Source: Syntrophobacter sp. SbD2
Lineage (GTDB): Bacteria; Desulfobacterota; Binatia; UBA9968
Reading direction: 5' to 3'
NCBI GenBank assembly: GCA_945889495.1
Contig: CAMDBU010000007.1
Span: 1-64,000 of the forward strand
Length of the DNA: 64,000 bases
Shown here: positions 16,732-23,991 of the stretch, in pieces
How positions within the stretch are numbered: the stretch's first letter is position 1
Layout: every line of letters starts with the position of its first letter
Notes under the pieces: generated by a model
Databases searched by the model: none
Told to the model about the DNA's origin: nothing
The model's input: the letters and a program-made list of their open reading frames with translations, nothing else
Made by a program: the position numbers and the translations under genes

Positions 16732-17748
16732 ATGAGTCACTTCCGTTCGGTTCTTGTCTCTGTGGCTTCGCTACTTATCGGCATTGCCCAGTTTCCCGTC
16801 GCTTCGGCGCAAAGCAAAATCACCATCGGCTACGCCGCCGTCAGCCCGCGCACCACGCCGCTCTATCTGGCCCAGGAGCAGGGGATTTTCGCCAAGTACG
16901 GTCTCGATCCCAAGATCGTTCTGGTGCGGGCGGCGGCGTCTTTGGTGGCGCTCTTGGTCTCCGGCGAGATGGAAGTGGGATACACCGGCGGCACATCAGT
17001 GTTGGGCGCGGCGGGGCAGGGCTCCTATTTGAAAATTCTCTCATCGATCTCCAGCACGTTGACCCATACCTTGGTCGCCCATCCGAACTTCAAGCGCGCC
17101 GAAGAACTGCGCGGTAAGCGCTTCGGTATTCAAAATCCCGGCGGCACCACTTGGATCAATACGATCTTGGCCTTGGAGCATGTCGGTCTGGATTATAAGC
17201 GCGACAACATCAACTTGTTGGCCATCGGCGATTCGGTGCTGGTCGGCCAAGCGTTGGAAGCGGGCAGGGTCGATGCAGCAGTGTTGGACGGCGCCCTGGT
17301 GCGTCGGCTGCGCGCCAAAGGTTTTACCATCATCGCCGAGCTCCAGCCGGCCAAGATTCCCTTGCTCAGCCAAGCGATCGTGGTGTCGCCGGAGTTTTTG
17401 CAAAAGCGCGCCGACATCGCCGAGAAATTGCTCATGACCCTGGTTGAAAGCCTGGCCTATAGCATGGCGCCGGCCAACAAAGCGGTGGTGATCAAAACCA
17501 TGATGCGGCGCTTTCAGATCAACGATCCGGCGGTGGCCGAAGAGGGCTATCAGGATTATTTGAGCGGTGTCGAGCGCCGGCCGATTCCCCGGGTGGACGG
17601 CATGCGCAACGTCAGTCGGCTACTGAGCACGCTCAATCCGAAGATCGCCGGCGTGAAAATTGAAGAGCTGATCGATGGGCGGTTGATTCGCAAGCTCGAC
17701 GAGAACGGCTTCATTGACAAGATGGCGGCGAATTATGGGCTGAAGTAG
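16732..17748 (+). CDS. NMT1/THI5-like ABC substrate-binding protein
   Basis: A 338-residue exported binding protein. ATG 16732 was chosen because GGAGG lies 6 bases upstream; the signal peptide ends V-A-S-A-Q. It contains I-G-Y-A-A-V-S-P-R-T-T-P-L-Y-L-A-Q-E-Q-G-I-F, G-Y-T-G-G-T-S-V and I-Q-N-P-G-G-T-T-W. It lies between the hydratase/lyase gene and tenA (118-base gap holding an inverted repeat). Binding proteins of this fold include thiamine-precursor (THI5/ThiY) carriers, but an aromatic acid is equally possible. Confidence 0.88.
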   Translation: MSHFRSVLVSVASLLIGIAQFPVASAQSKITIGYAAVSPRTTPLYLAQEQGIFAKYGLDPKIVLVRAAASLVALLVSGEMEVGYTGGTSVLGAAGQGSYLKILSSISSTLTHTLVAHPNFKRAEELRGKRFGIQNPGGTTWINTILALEHVGLDYKRDNINLLAIGDSVLVGQALEAGRVDAAVLDGALVRRLRAKGFTIIAELQPAKIPLLSQAIVVSPEFLQKRADIAEKLLMTLVESLAYSMAPANKAVVIKTMMRRFQINDPAVAEEGYQDYLSGVERRPIPRVDGMRNVSRLLSTLNPKIAGVKIEELIDGRLIRKLDENGFIDKMAANYGLK

Positions 17749-17760
17749 GATCGGATTTTT

Positions 17761-17821
17761 AACCACGAAAAACACGAAAGACACGAAAAAAGATTTTCCG
17801 AGTTTCGTGCCTTTCGTGGTT
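17761..17821. repeat. CCACGAAAAACACGAAA inverted repeat, copy C1
   Basis: Left arm aaccacgaaaaacacgaaag, right arm tttcgtgcctttcgtggtt. It forms a long imperfect hairpin in the spacer before tenA. Same family as 21303-21376. Confidence 0.8.
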
Positions 17822-17865
17822 GCATTCTCTTCTCTTCTTCTCGAAATTTGGTTAATCCATAACCC

Positions 17866-18537
17866 ATGTCAAAATCCTTCAGCGGCGAACTGCGCCAGCG
17901 TAGCGCGCGCATTTGGCGCGCCATCGACGGCCATCCGTTCTTGAGCGAATTGCATGCCGGCAGCCTGCCGATGAACCGCTTTACCAATTTCATCTTGCAG
18001 GACTATGTCTACCTGCTCGACTTCGCCCAGGTGCTCTGTCTGGGCGGCGCCAAGTCGCCCAATCTGGAGATACTCGAACTTTTCTGCCGCCACGCTTTGG
18101 GCGCGGTGGAGGTGGAGCGGAGTTTTCACGCTAGCTTCGGCAAGAGCTTGGGATTGACCCGCAAGCAGTTGGACGCGGTGCCCAAGGGGCCGCGCACCCA
18201 GGCTTACATCGATCATCTTCAATCGGTCGCCCGCGGTGGCACGCTGGCTGAATTGGTGGCGGCGGTATTGCCTTGTTATTGGATCTACGGCGAGACCGGT
18301 AAGCGCTTGTACAAAGGGCGGCCGAGCAAACCGAAAATCTATCGCGAGTGGATCGAAACCTACGCCGGCGAAGCTTTCTGGGCGCCAGTGCGCGAGCAGA
18401 TTGCGCTGCTCGACCGGCTCGCCGCCAGCGCGAGCGCGGTGGAGAAACGGCGCATGACTGAGTTGTTTATACTTAGTAGCCGCTATGAATATCTTTTCTG
18501 GGAGCAGGCCTACCGGCTGGAAAGCTGGCCGGTTTAG
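17866..18537 (+). CDS. tenA: TenA-family aminopyrimidine aminohydrolase
   Basis: A 223-residue helical protein with the TenA catalytic set visible: Asp46 (F-I-L-Q-D-Y-V-Y-L), Cys137 (V-L-P-C-Y-W-I-Y-G-E) and Glu213 (Y-L-F-W-E-Q-A-Y), matching D44/C135/E205 of the Bacillus enzyme. TenA hydrolyses 4-amino-5-aminomethyl-2-methylpyrimidine in salvage of degraded thiamine. No other thi genes are nearby; the upstream binding protein might import the pyrimidine, which is inference. Its 3' end overlaps the convergent gene by 4 bases. Confidence 0.85.
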   Translation: MSKSFSGELRQRSARIWRAIDGHPFLSELHAGSLPMNRFTNFILQDYVYLLDFAQVLCLGGAKSPNLEILELFCRHALGAVEVERSFHASFGKSLGLTRKQLDAVPKGPRTQAYIDHLQSVARGGTLAELVAAVLPCYWIYGETGKRLYKGRPSKPKIYREWIETYAGEAFWAPVREQIALLDRLAASASAVEKRRMTELFILSSRYEYLFWEQAYRLESWPV

Positions 18538-18917
18538 GATTTGTTTTGATCATCCGATTGGGCGTGGCGCTGGCGCGCGGCGATCATGTGGACAATGCCG
18601 ATGGTGAGAATGCCCAACAACAAGTGGCCCGCTTGAACCAGCCAGTGATAGTCGCCGGGAAGCAGGGCCGCTTGATTGATGCCGATATAGATCGTCAACG
18701 CGCCGACCAACGTGCCTATCAGCGCCAACACCCTGCTGCCGCCGCGCGCGAACGCCTGGCCGATGGCGACGGTACACATTCCGCTCACCGCCAAGAAGCC
18801 CAGCAACATGTGCATGGACAGTAAGCTCGGCGCGGCGCCCAGCCAAATGATCAGTCCTGAGAGCAGTGCGAGAGTGCCGGCCAGGGTGACCAGCGCGGTA
18901 GCGTAACGATTTATCAT
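18534..18917 (-). CDS. Four-helix integral membrane protein, unknown
   Basis: A 127-residue protein with four predicted membrane helices (about residues 6-27, 33-53, 62-83 and 90-111) and a short charged tail. His36 (S-M-H-M-L-L-G-F), His91 (D-Y-H-W-L), His98 (A-G-H-L-L-L-G) and His110 recall small cytochrome b-like or copper-tolerance membrane proteins, but no family is identifiable. Convergent and overlapping with tenA by 4 bases. A repeat of family B lies just upstream of its start. Confidence 0.65.
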   Translation of the reverse strand: MINRYATALVTLAGTLALLSGLIIWLGAAPSLLSMHMLLGFLAVSGMCTVAIGQAFARGGSRVLALIGTLVGALTIYIGINQAALLPGDYHWLVQAGHLLLGILTIGIVHMIAARQRHAQSDDQNKS

Positions 18918-18933
18918 GGCGAAACTAGATTCC

Positions 18934-19010
18934 TAAAACCCCGCAGCTTGCGGCGGGCATCGATAAATTTGGTCGTGAGCGGGGTTCAAATCCCGCTCAC
19001 GATACTAAAT
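18934..19010. repeat. CCCCGC-TGCTT-GCGGCGGG repeat, short copy B1
   Basis: Starts accccgcagcttgcggcggg and ends with a perfect 11-bp hairpin TCGTGAGCGGG (18973-18983) / CCCGCTCACGA (18992-19002) around loop GTTCAAAT. Shortened relative of B2 and B3. The GTTCAAAT loop resembles a tRNA T-loop, but no acceptor or other arms can be drawn. Confidence 0.75.
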
Positions 19011-19080
19011 AGACTTGCGCGCCAGCGATTACAATTAGCTACGCCGGTGATGGGCTGATTCACCCTGACAAAACTTGCCT

Positions 19081-19290
19081 GTAGCGCCATTGCTACGGCA
19101 TGATCCTTCCTATAGAGTATTCTTCAGTCATGTCTCGATCCTATTGGCGCGCAAGAGGTCGAAGACCGGGAACCCGCAGTTCTTAAGACATGACCCACGG
19201 CGAGTAATTCGCCGTACTTTCCCCGGTCTTGCAACCCCTCCCTCTTCCAATATCCGCGGATTTCAATCATCCGCTTGCGGAGGGAGTAAT
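19081..19290 (+). ncRNA. Candidate structured leader RNA with crossing helices
   Basis: Helices seen by eye: hairpin 19081-19085/19092-19096; H1 tcatgtct (19128-19135) with agacatga (19186-19193), 8 bp; H3 aagaccggg (19162-19170) with cccggtctt (19222-19230), 9 bp; H2 acggcga (19197-19203) with tcgccgt (19209-19215), 7 bp, loop GTAAT. H1 and H3 cross, so they form a pseudoknot or are mutually exclusive, as in riboswitches. Downstream, tccgc-tt-gcgga overlaps the ribosome site of the gene at 19291. No known riboswitch class is recognised. A fortuitous overlap of stems cannot be excluded. Confidence 0.5.
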
Positions 19291-19833
19291 ATGCATCCAA
19301 TCGTTATTGTCTTGATACCGTTAGTGTTGATCGTCGCCGGCATGGTGCTGAACAGCATCGGTCTATCCTTCGATCAACCGCCCAGCTCCGCCGAGCAGGA
19401 TCCTACCAAGCGCCTGACCATCGAACGAGACACTTTCCGCCAGTTTTTCGATCGCCAGCGCAAAACGGTCCTGACCCGACAGCAGCGCAACGGGCAGTAC
19501 TGTTGGTTGTTGCTGATCGCCACCATCGGCTCATTTATCTGGCTGTACAATTACACCGTCGATAAGACCGTGGGCTTGAACCGGATCGCCGCTTTGCAGA
19601 CTTTGGGCGCGCAAGAGGTGAAGGATCTGATTCTTTCCGTGACTCTGATCGACGGCAGCAATGTTAAGTACATCATCAAGATGCCGGCCGCCGAGCAGAA
19701 GGCCGATCCTAAGGCCAAGGAAGGCATCTCGACCGAAAAGGTTTCCTCCTGGGAGATGGAAAAGCTCACCACCGCATTGAGCATCGGCGATAACGCGTTA
19801 CCGTTAGGCATCGCGCTGAAAATTGCCAATTAA
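19291..19833 (+). CDS. Membrane protein of unknown function (two TM helices)
   Basis: A 180-residue protein. ATG 19291 has GGAGGG 6 bases upstream, whereas the open frame upstream overlaps the structured leader and is ignored. Helix 1 is at residues 1-24, then a charged segment, helix 2 at about 71-86 (C-W-L-L-L-I-A-T-I-G-S-F-I-W-L-Y). A soluble domain of about 90 residues follows with a K-D-L-I-L-S-V-T-L-I-D-G-S-N-V-K-Y-I-I-K strand pair and an I-G-D-N-A-L-P-L-G-I-A-L end. No family recognised. It may be controlled by its leader. Confidence 0.7.
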   Translation: MHPIVIVLIPLVLIVAGMVLNSIGLSFDQPPSSAEQDPTKRLTIERDTFRQFFDRQRKTVLTRQQRNGQYCWLLLIATIGSFIWLYNYTVDKTVGLNRIAALQTLGAQEVKDLILSVTLIDGSNVKYIIKMPAAEQKADPKAKEGISTEKVSSWEMEKLTTALSIGDNALPLGIALKIAN

Positions 19834-19944
19834 GTTTCTTCCCGGCGCGGTGACGGCCCGCGAAGGGCGCTTTTCAGTGATGGCGGCAGGTGCGGTTCGC
19901 CGCAGCCTTGGTGTGCGCCCGCCAAGCGCGAAGGGAGCCAGGAA

Positions 19945-20235
19945 ATGATCGAAGAAACCAAGCCCCTGTTCGTCGGCATCAAGATATCGAAAGCGTTGCA
20001 AAACGATCTCGATAGTCCGGCGCCAGGAACGAAACATTATTTCGAAGCGAGCGACAATAAGGACTATCTCCAGATTGTCGACCGGGGCGAAGATAAGTTC
20101 ATCGGCCGTTACATCAAGAGCGGCTATCCGGCGGTGGGCTTGGCCGACGTCAGCCGCAATATTTGCAGCATCGTCAAACTGATCGCCCGTGGCCGGCGCA
20201 TCGAGGAGAACGACGTGCATATTTACTCGTCGTGA
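19945..20235 (+). CDS. Small conserved-looking protein, unknown
   Basis: A 96-residue soluble protein with no signal peptide, starting with AGGA just upstream of ATG. Segments F-V-G-I-K-I-S-K-A-L-Q, H-Y-F-E-A-S-D-N-K-D-Y-L-Q-I-V and F-I-G-R-Y-I-K-S-G-Y suggest an alpha/beta fold. No recognised domain. It belongs to the run of unknown genes at 18.5-21.2 kb. Confidence 0.6.
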   Translation: MIEETKPLFVGIKISKALQNDLDSPAPGTKHYFEASDNKDYLQIVDRGEDKFIGRYIKSGYPAVGLADVSRNICSIVKLIARGRRIEENDVHIYSS

Positions 20236-20261
20236 ACGGCGACAAGATGTTGTTAAGTTTT

Positions 20262-20383
20262 AATCTAATATTCCCCGCTGCTTGCGGCGGGCACAATTAA
20301 ATGGGGTTTCCAAAGGGGGCGAGCATCCCCTTTGGTCGCGAGCGGGGTTCATACCCCGATCGCGAAATGCCAGGTTGATTGAA
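20262..20383. repeat. Three-hairpin repeat, full copy B2
   Basis: About 122 bases, almost identical to 25416-25537 (a handful of differences). Contains CCCCGC-TGCTT-GCGGCGGG, then a 9-bp hairpin CCAAAGGGG/CCCCTTTGG, then GGGGT-TCAT-ACCCC enclosed by TCGCGA words. Both copies share flanking words aatctaatat and aggttgatt. Confidence 0.9.
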
Positions 20384-20431
20384 CCGGAGTTCTCAGTAGC
20401 CGTTAAGCACAATATTTGAAGAGAGGTATTT

Positions 20432-20878
20432 ATGGAAGATAAGCATGTGGTGATCAGTCTGCGCGACGGCACAGTGGTGCGCCATAAGAACAAAGGCTAC
20501 GAGGGCAAGATCGAAGGCACCACGGCGATCAAAGCTTGCTTCACCCGGGGCGGCATGCTCCTGGATGCGCCCATGGCTAAGGATGCCTTTCAGTACCGGG
20601 TCGTGGTCACCGGCGAAAAGGCCCGCTGCATCGCCCCCGCCGAGGATCTAGAAATCCTCGATGCCACCAGCGGCATCGTCTGCATACGCTGCGAAAAACT
20701 TTTTAACACCAAGCCCGGCTTGGTCGGTAAACCGGGCGGGCGCTGTGCTTGTGGTAGTTGGATTTGCCCCAGCTGCCAGGGCTGTCGCGTCGACGTGCCG
20801 GGTGAAGACAAGAAGAAAGCCTGCCTCAACCAGCGCAAGCGTTTCCTGCGTAAGACTGCCGCCGCTCTTAAGAAATAG
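20432..20878 (+). CDS. Cysteine-rich zinc-ribbon-like protein, unknown
   Basis: A 148-residue soluble protein. The N-terminal half is a small beta domain (V-V-I-S-L-R-D-G-T-V-V-R-H-K-N-K-G-Y-E-G-K-I-E-G-T-T) that resembles SH3/PilZ-like barrels. The C-terminal half has Cys pairs C-I-R-C, then C-A-C, C-P-S-C, Q-G-C and a late Cys, enough for two zinc sites. The tail is Lys-rich (N-Q-R-K-R-F-L-R-K). This could be a nucleic-acid-binding or regulatory protein, but no family is recognised. Convergent with the BFD-like gene. Confidence 0.65.
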   Translation: MEDKHVVISLRDGTVVRHKNKGYEGKIEGTTAIKACFTRGGMLLDAPMAKDAFQYRVVVTGEKARCIAPAEDLEILDATSGIVCIRCEKLFNTKPGLVGKPGGRCACGSWICPSCQGCRVDVPGEDKKKACLNQRKRFLRKTAAALKK

Positions 20879-20911
20879 CGGGCTGACAATCTGATCGGTT
20901 GATCCGTCGGT

Positions 20912-21211
20912 CTAATTTTCCTGTTTAGCGTAATCGCAGCGAGGGCAGGTGGCGCCGACTAGCATGGGCCAATCGCAGTCCTTGCAGTTCTCCACCGGCT
21001 CGCCGAGCATGCCGCGCACCAGCGAGCCGCAACGCCGGCCGCCGCAGGGACCGGTACCGACGCCGGTGCGTTTGCCGACCTGTTCGAAGGTCTTCGCCCC
21101 GGCTTGAATCGCCTTGATCACGGCACCGCGGCGAATCTTGTTGCAGATGCAGGCCGGTTTGAAATTGTCGATGACCGCTTGTTGGCGGGCTTTTAGTTCT
21201 TGCTCGTCGAT
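20912..21211 (-). CDS. BFD-like [2Fe-2S]-binding protein, apparent non-AUG start
   Basis: The frame encodes F-K-P-A-C-I-C-N-K-I-R-R-G-A-V-I-K-A-I, then G-P-C-G-G-R-R-C-G-S, the C-x-C...C-x4-C spacing of bacterioferritin-associated ferredoxin domains, followed by a zinc-like C-x2-C...C-x2-C tail. The C-x-C lies upstream of the only standard start (GTG at 21121), and no ATG, GTG or TTG occurs between it and an in-frame TAA at 21218-21220. ATC at 21211, about 8 bases after GAGGT, is the best available start. If translation began at 21121 the cluster would lack half its ligands. About 99 residues. Confidence 0.7.
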   Translation of the reverse strand: MDEQELKARQQAVIDNFKPACICNKIRRGAVIKAIQAGAKTFEQVGKRTGVGTGPCGGRRCGSLVRGMLGEPVENCKDCDWPMLVGATCPRCDYAKQEN

Positions 21212-21302
21212 GGCGTGTTACCTCGCCTTTGCTAGTTATAAACCGCAGCTTAGCACAAATCTCGGCGAAACTAAGCCAGTTCGCGATTCATCGGATTGGG
21301 GA

Positions 21303-21376
21303 TTAACCACGAAAAACACGAAATACACAAAAAATGAATTGCCGACTTTCGTGCCTTTCGTGTTTTTCGTGGTTAA
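21303..21376. repeat. CCACGAAAAACACGAAA inverted repeat, copy C2
   Basis: Perfect 21-bp inverted arms at 21303-21323 and 21356-21376 (left arm starts ttaaccacgaaaaacacg), loop of 32 bases containing a third, imperfect copy. The strongest hairpin of the window. Confidence 0.9.
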
Positions 21377-21452
21377 ATCCGATTCCGAAACATTCCTACC
21401 GTCTGTGTTCTCTGTGCCCACTGTGGTGAGTGAATCTTCCGTTTTTAGAAAC

Positions 21453-22442
21453 CTAATGCCTACCGATAACCAGCGACGATGTCAGCGGTGCCGGTAAATC
21501 GATGCGCTCGACGCCGCTCAGTCCCGCTTGTGTCATCCAACTAGCGATCTCGGCGAAGCTGTAGCAGCGTCCGCCGTCGGTGGTAAGTAGCATGAGCAGG
21601 CTGAAGATCGCCCCCACCGGCGGCGCGGTGCGGCTGTCGTCGAGGATAGGGTCCTTGACGATCAAGCGCCCGCCGGGATTTAGATTCGCCGCCAGTTTGC
21701 CTATCAACGCGCCGTTGCACGCAAACTTCTCGCCGTGAATGATGTTCGATAACAAGATCGCGTCGAATTTCCCTGGGATCGGATCGCTGCGGTAGTCCGC
21801 TGGGTAGAGCGCAATCCGCTCGCTTAGCTTAGCGTCGGTGATGAAGCGCTCAGTTATTTTCAACGTTCCTGGCAGATCGACGATGGTGGCGCGTAGCTCT
21901 GGGAAGCGCTGGCAGAGCGTGATCGGATAGGTGGCCGGACCGGAGCCGACGTCGAGCAGGGTGGCGACATGGGACCAGTCGATAGCGCCGGCCAACACAG
22001 CGCCGTCGCCGCGCGCTTTGACCAAGAAATCCATGGCGGTGATAAATACTTCGGTCTCGCCAGTATCCGCTTGATACATGTTGGGCGGACGGGTTGGCTG
22101 GCCGGTGCGAATTGCCTCGGGAAGTTTTTCCCACGCCTTCCAGAGCATGGCGTCGAAGCCGATCATGCCGCCGACATAATGAGCTGAACTGCGCCGGAGA
22201 TGTTTGTACGCGATTTCAGTCAGAAAAAACTCTTCGCCGCGCTTGTCCAACAGCTTCATGGCGGCGAGCGCGTTCAATATCAGTTCCAAAGCCGGCTCAT
22301 TGAGTTGCAACTGGCTGCCGATGGCGGATGCCGAACGTGAATGGCTTTCGAGGGCGTCGAAGATTTTCAGTTCGACGGCGCTTTGGACGATGCGCGCTTC
22401 GACATGGCCGCTGGAGAGCGCCATCAGTTGGGAGAAGTCCAT
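21453..22442 (-). CDS. SAM-dependent methyltransferase, O-methyltransferase family 2-like
   Basis: A 329-residue protein with an N-terminal winged-helix dimerisation domain (V-E-L-K-I-F-D-A-L, residues about 15-90) and a C-terminal SAM-binding Rossmann domain: motif I L-L-D-V-G-S-G-P-A-T-Y-P, motif II I-V-D-L-P, L-L-S-N-I-I-H and G-G-R-L-I-V-K-D-P. This is the acetylserotonin/caffeate O-methyltransferase architecture used in many secondary-metabolite and quinone pathways. It lies 12 bases downstream of the AlbA/HATPase regulator gene, on the same strand. Substrate unknown. Confidence 0.87.
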   Translation of the reverse strand: MDFSQLMALSSGHVEARIVQSAVELKIFDALESHSRSASAIGSQLQLNEPALELILNALAAMKLLDKRGEEFFLTEIAYKHLRRSSAHYVGGMIGFDAMLWKAWEKLPEAIRTGQPTRPPNMYQADTGETEVFITAMDFLVKARGDGAVLAGAIDWSHVATLLDVGSGPATYPITLCQRFPELRATIVDLPGTLKITERFITDAKLSERIALYPADYRSDPIPGKFDAILLSNIIHGEKFACNGALIGKLAANLNPGGRLIVKDPILDDSRTAPPVGAIFSLLMLLTTDGGRCYSFAEIASWMTQAGLSGVERIDLPAPLTSSLVIGRH

Positions 22443-22454
22443 GGCGCACTGGGC

Positions 22455-23900
22455 TCAGAGTTTTTCGACGATGCGATAGCTGCGGCTTTTCGGTTTGAGC
22501 GGCGCGACGATGCCGTTTTTCATCATCAAACGAATGTCACGGTAGGCGGTGTCACGGTCGACCTCGGCGATCCGTTCGTATTCCGTGGTCGAAAAGGTCT
22601 TGCCATGGCAATAGGCGTAGGCGAGCAGGCGGCGCTGGCGCATGTTGACCTGACGGTTGGCGAACTGGTTCAACCACAACAGCGTCGCTTCGTCGTACAC
22701 CGGCGCGTTGCGCAGGGTGACCGTGAAGACAAAGCCTTCGGCGGAGAGCTCCGGCGGATGGAGGCCGTAGGTTTCCATCTCTTGATAAATCCGCGGCACG
22801 CCTTCGCCCATCTCGCGCAGAAAGCCCAGATCGGCGAGCACCCGGACGATTAATGGATTGCGAGAGAAGTGAATGCTTCTTTGCAGGCGCAATTGTTCGA
22901 GGGTCACCGGCGGCGGCGGCAGGCCGGGGCTGCGCACGCTGATATGATCGTCGAACATCCAGACTTCCACCGGCGCGCCGGCGAGCGAATAATCGCGGTG
23001 CGCCACCGCGTTGACCAGCGCTTCCTGCCAGGCGAAGGTCGGGTACTCCAAACGCTCGCGGAAAAACAGATCGTGCAGAATGGTGCGCTCGCGAATCTGT
23101 TCCTTGATCCGTCCCACCGCTTCGTCGATCAAGCGCACCAGCGGCGCTTCGAAGCGCATGCGCTTGATCACGTTGAGCGACGCGCCATGCTGGCGCTCGT
23201 TGCCGTCGTACTTGACGAAATCGATGCCGGCGCGCGGGTGCCAGCGGCTCGGGTCCTTGGCGAACAGTAACAGCGCCGCCATGTTGGGGCAGGGGATGGC
23301 GCGCGAGTTATCGAGCAGATGATAGGTTTGATTGAGCACCTGCTGGGGATCTTGACCGGGATGGAGCTTGTTGACGAATTGGGTCACCAGATCGAGATCG
23401 AGATCGTACCAAGTGGCGTTGAGGGTTTGCTGGCGTTCGTAAAAAACATTGCGCTTGGCTTCCTTGAGCGAATGGATTTGCTCGGCGGGCAGCGCCGGGG
23501 TCTCGGCGGCGACCCGGTAATAGGAGCGGCCGCCGGCGATGCGGTGGATCTCCATGCTCGAAGCGACTTCAAACTTGAGCAGCTGGAGATTACCCAGGTG
23601 AATTTTTTCACAAGCCGGCGAGAGCTGCGGGCGTAGCAAATTCTGCGGCGCCTGGAGCAGAGTCTGCAGCTCATCGCCGCTATGCGGCACGCCGGTGACG
23701 CTCTTGTCCGGCTCGACGCCGACCAGCACGGTGCCGCCGTCGGCATTGGCCATGCCGGAGAGCACGCGCACCAGTTCCCGCGCCAGTTCTTCCTCGCGTT
23801 TCTTTTGCCCGGTGCTGCGGCGATACTCGAAGGCGCTGATAAATTCGAGGAATTGGCCGCGCTCCTGTTTGAGCAGAAGTCCGATTTCGTCAGCTTGCAT
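22455..23900 (-). CDS. AlbA_2 / HATPase_c_4 ATP-binding transcriptional regulator
   Basis: A 481-residue protein. Residues about 15-150 form the Schlafen AlbA_2 DNA-binding module (E-F-I-S-A-F-E-Y start, A-N-A-D-G-G-T-V-L-V-G-V-E). Around 300-400 lies a GHKL-type ATPase domain (W-Q-E-A-L-V-N-A-V-A-H-R-D-Y, then S-R-N-P-L-I and G-E-G-V-P-R-I). The C terminus is a winged helix. Such proteins are presumed regulators; some sit near defence or mobile genes, though none is visible here. The start is followed upstream by a word-repeat spacer. Confidence 0.88.
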   Translation of the reverse strand: MQADEIGLLLKQERGQFLEFISAFEYRRSTGQKKREEELARELVRVLSGMANADGGTVLVGVEPDKSVTGVPHSGDELQTLLQAPQNLLRPQLSPACEKIHLGNLQLLKFEVASSMEIHRIAGGRSYYRVAAETPALPAEQIHSLKEAKRNVFYERQQTLNATWYDLDLDLVTQFVNKLHPGQDPQQVLNQTYHLLDNSRAIPCPNMAALLLFAKDPSRWHPRAGIDFVKYDGNERQHGASLNVIKRMRFEAPLVRLIDEAVGRIKEQIRERTILHDLFFRERLEYPTFAWQEALVNAVAHRDYSLAGAPVEVWMFDDHISVRSPGLPPPPVTLEQLRLQRSIHFSRNPLIVRVLADLGFLREMGEGVPRIYQEMETYGLHPPELSAEGFVFTVTLRNAPVYDEATLLWLNQFANRQVNMRQRRLLAYAYCHGKTFSTTEYERIAEVDRDTAYRDIRLMMKNGIVAPLKPKSRSYRIVEKL

Positions 23901-23910
23901 GTTTCTAAAC

Positions 23911-23991
23911 AGTAAGGAGTCAGTAGTAAGGAGTCAGGAGAAGAAGATTTCGGATCCGAATCTCCTTATTACTTACTCCTCACTCCTTACT
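23911..23991. repeat. AGTAAGGAGT-type inverted repeat
   Basis: Tandem agtaaggagtc words at 23911-23935 are mirrored by actcctcactccttact at 23975-23991. The right arm runs into the stop region of the peptidase gene, so its last residues are repeat-derived. Confidence 0.7.

Noticed and set aside
18973-19002. tRNA-like T-arm with GTTCAAAT loop
   Set aside because: Only one arm can be drawn; there is no acceptor stem, D-arm or anticodon arm, and the hairpin belongs to repeat family B.
19075-19290. Long N-terminal extension of the membrane protein gene
   Set aside because: The segment is better explained as a structured leader, and ATG 19291 has a good ribosome site.
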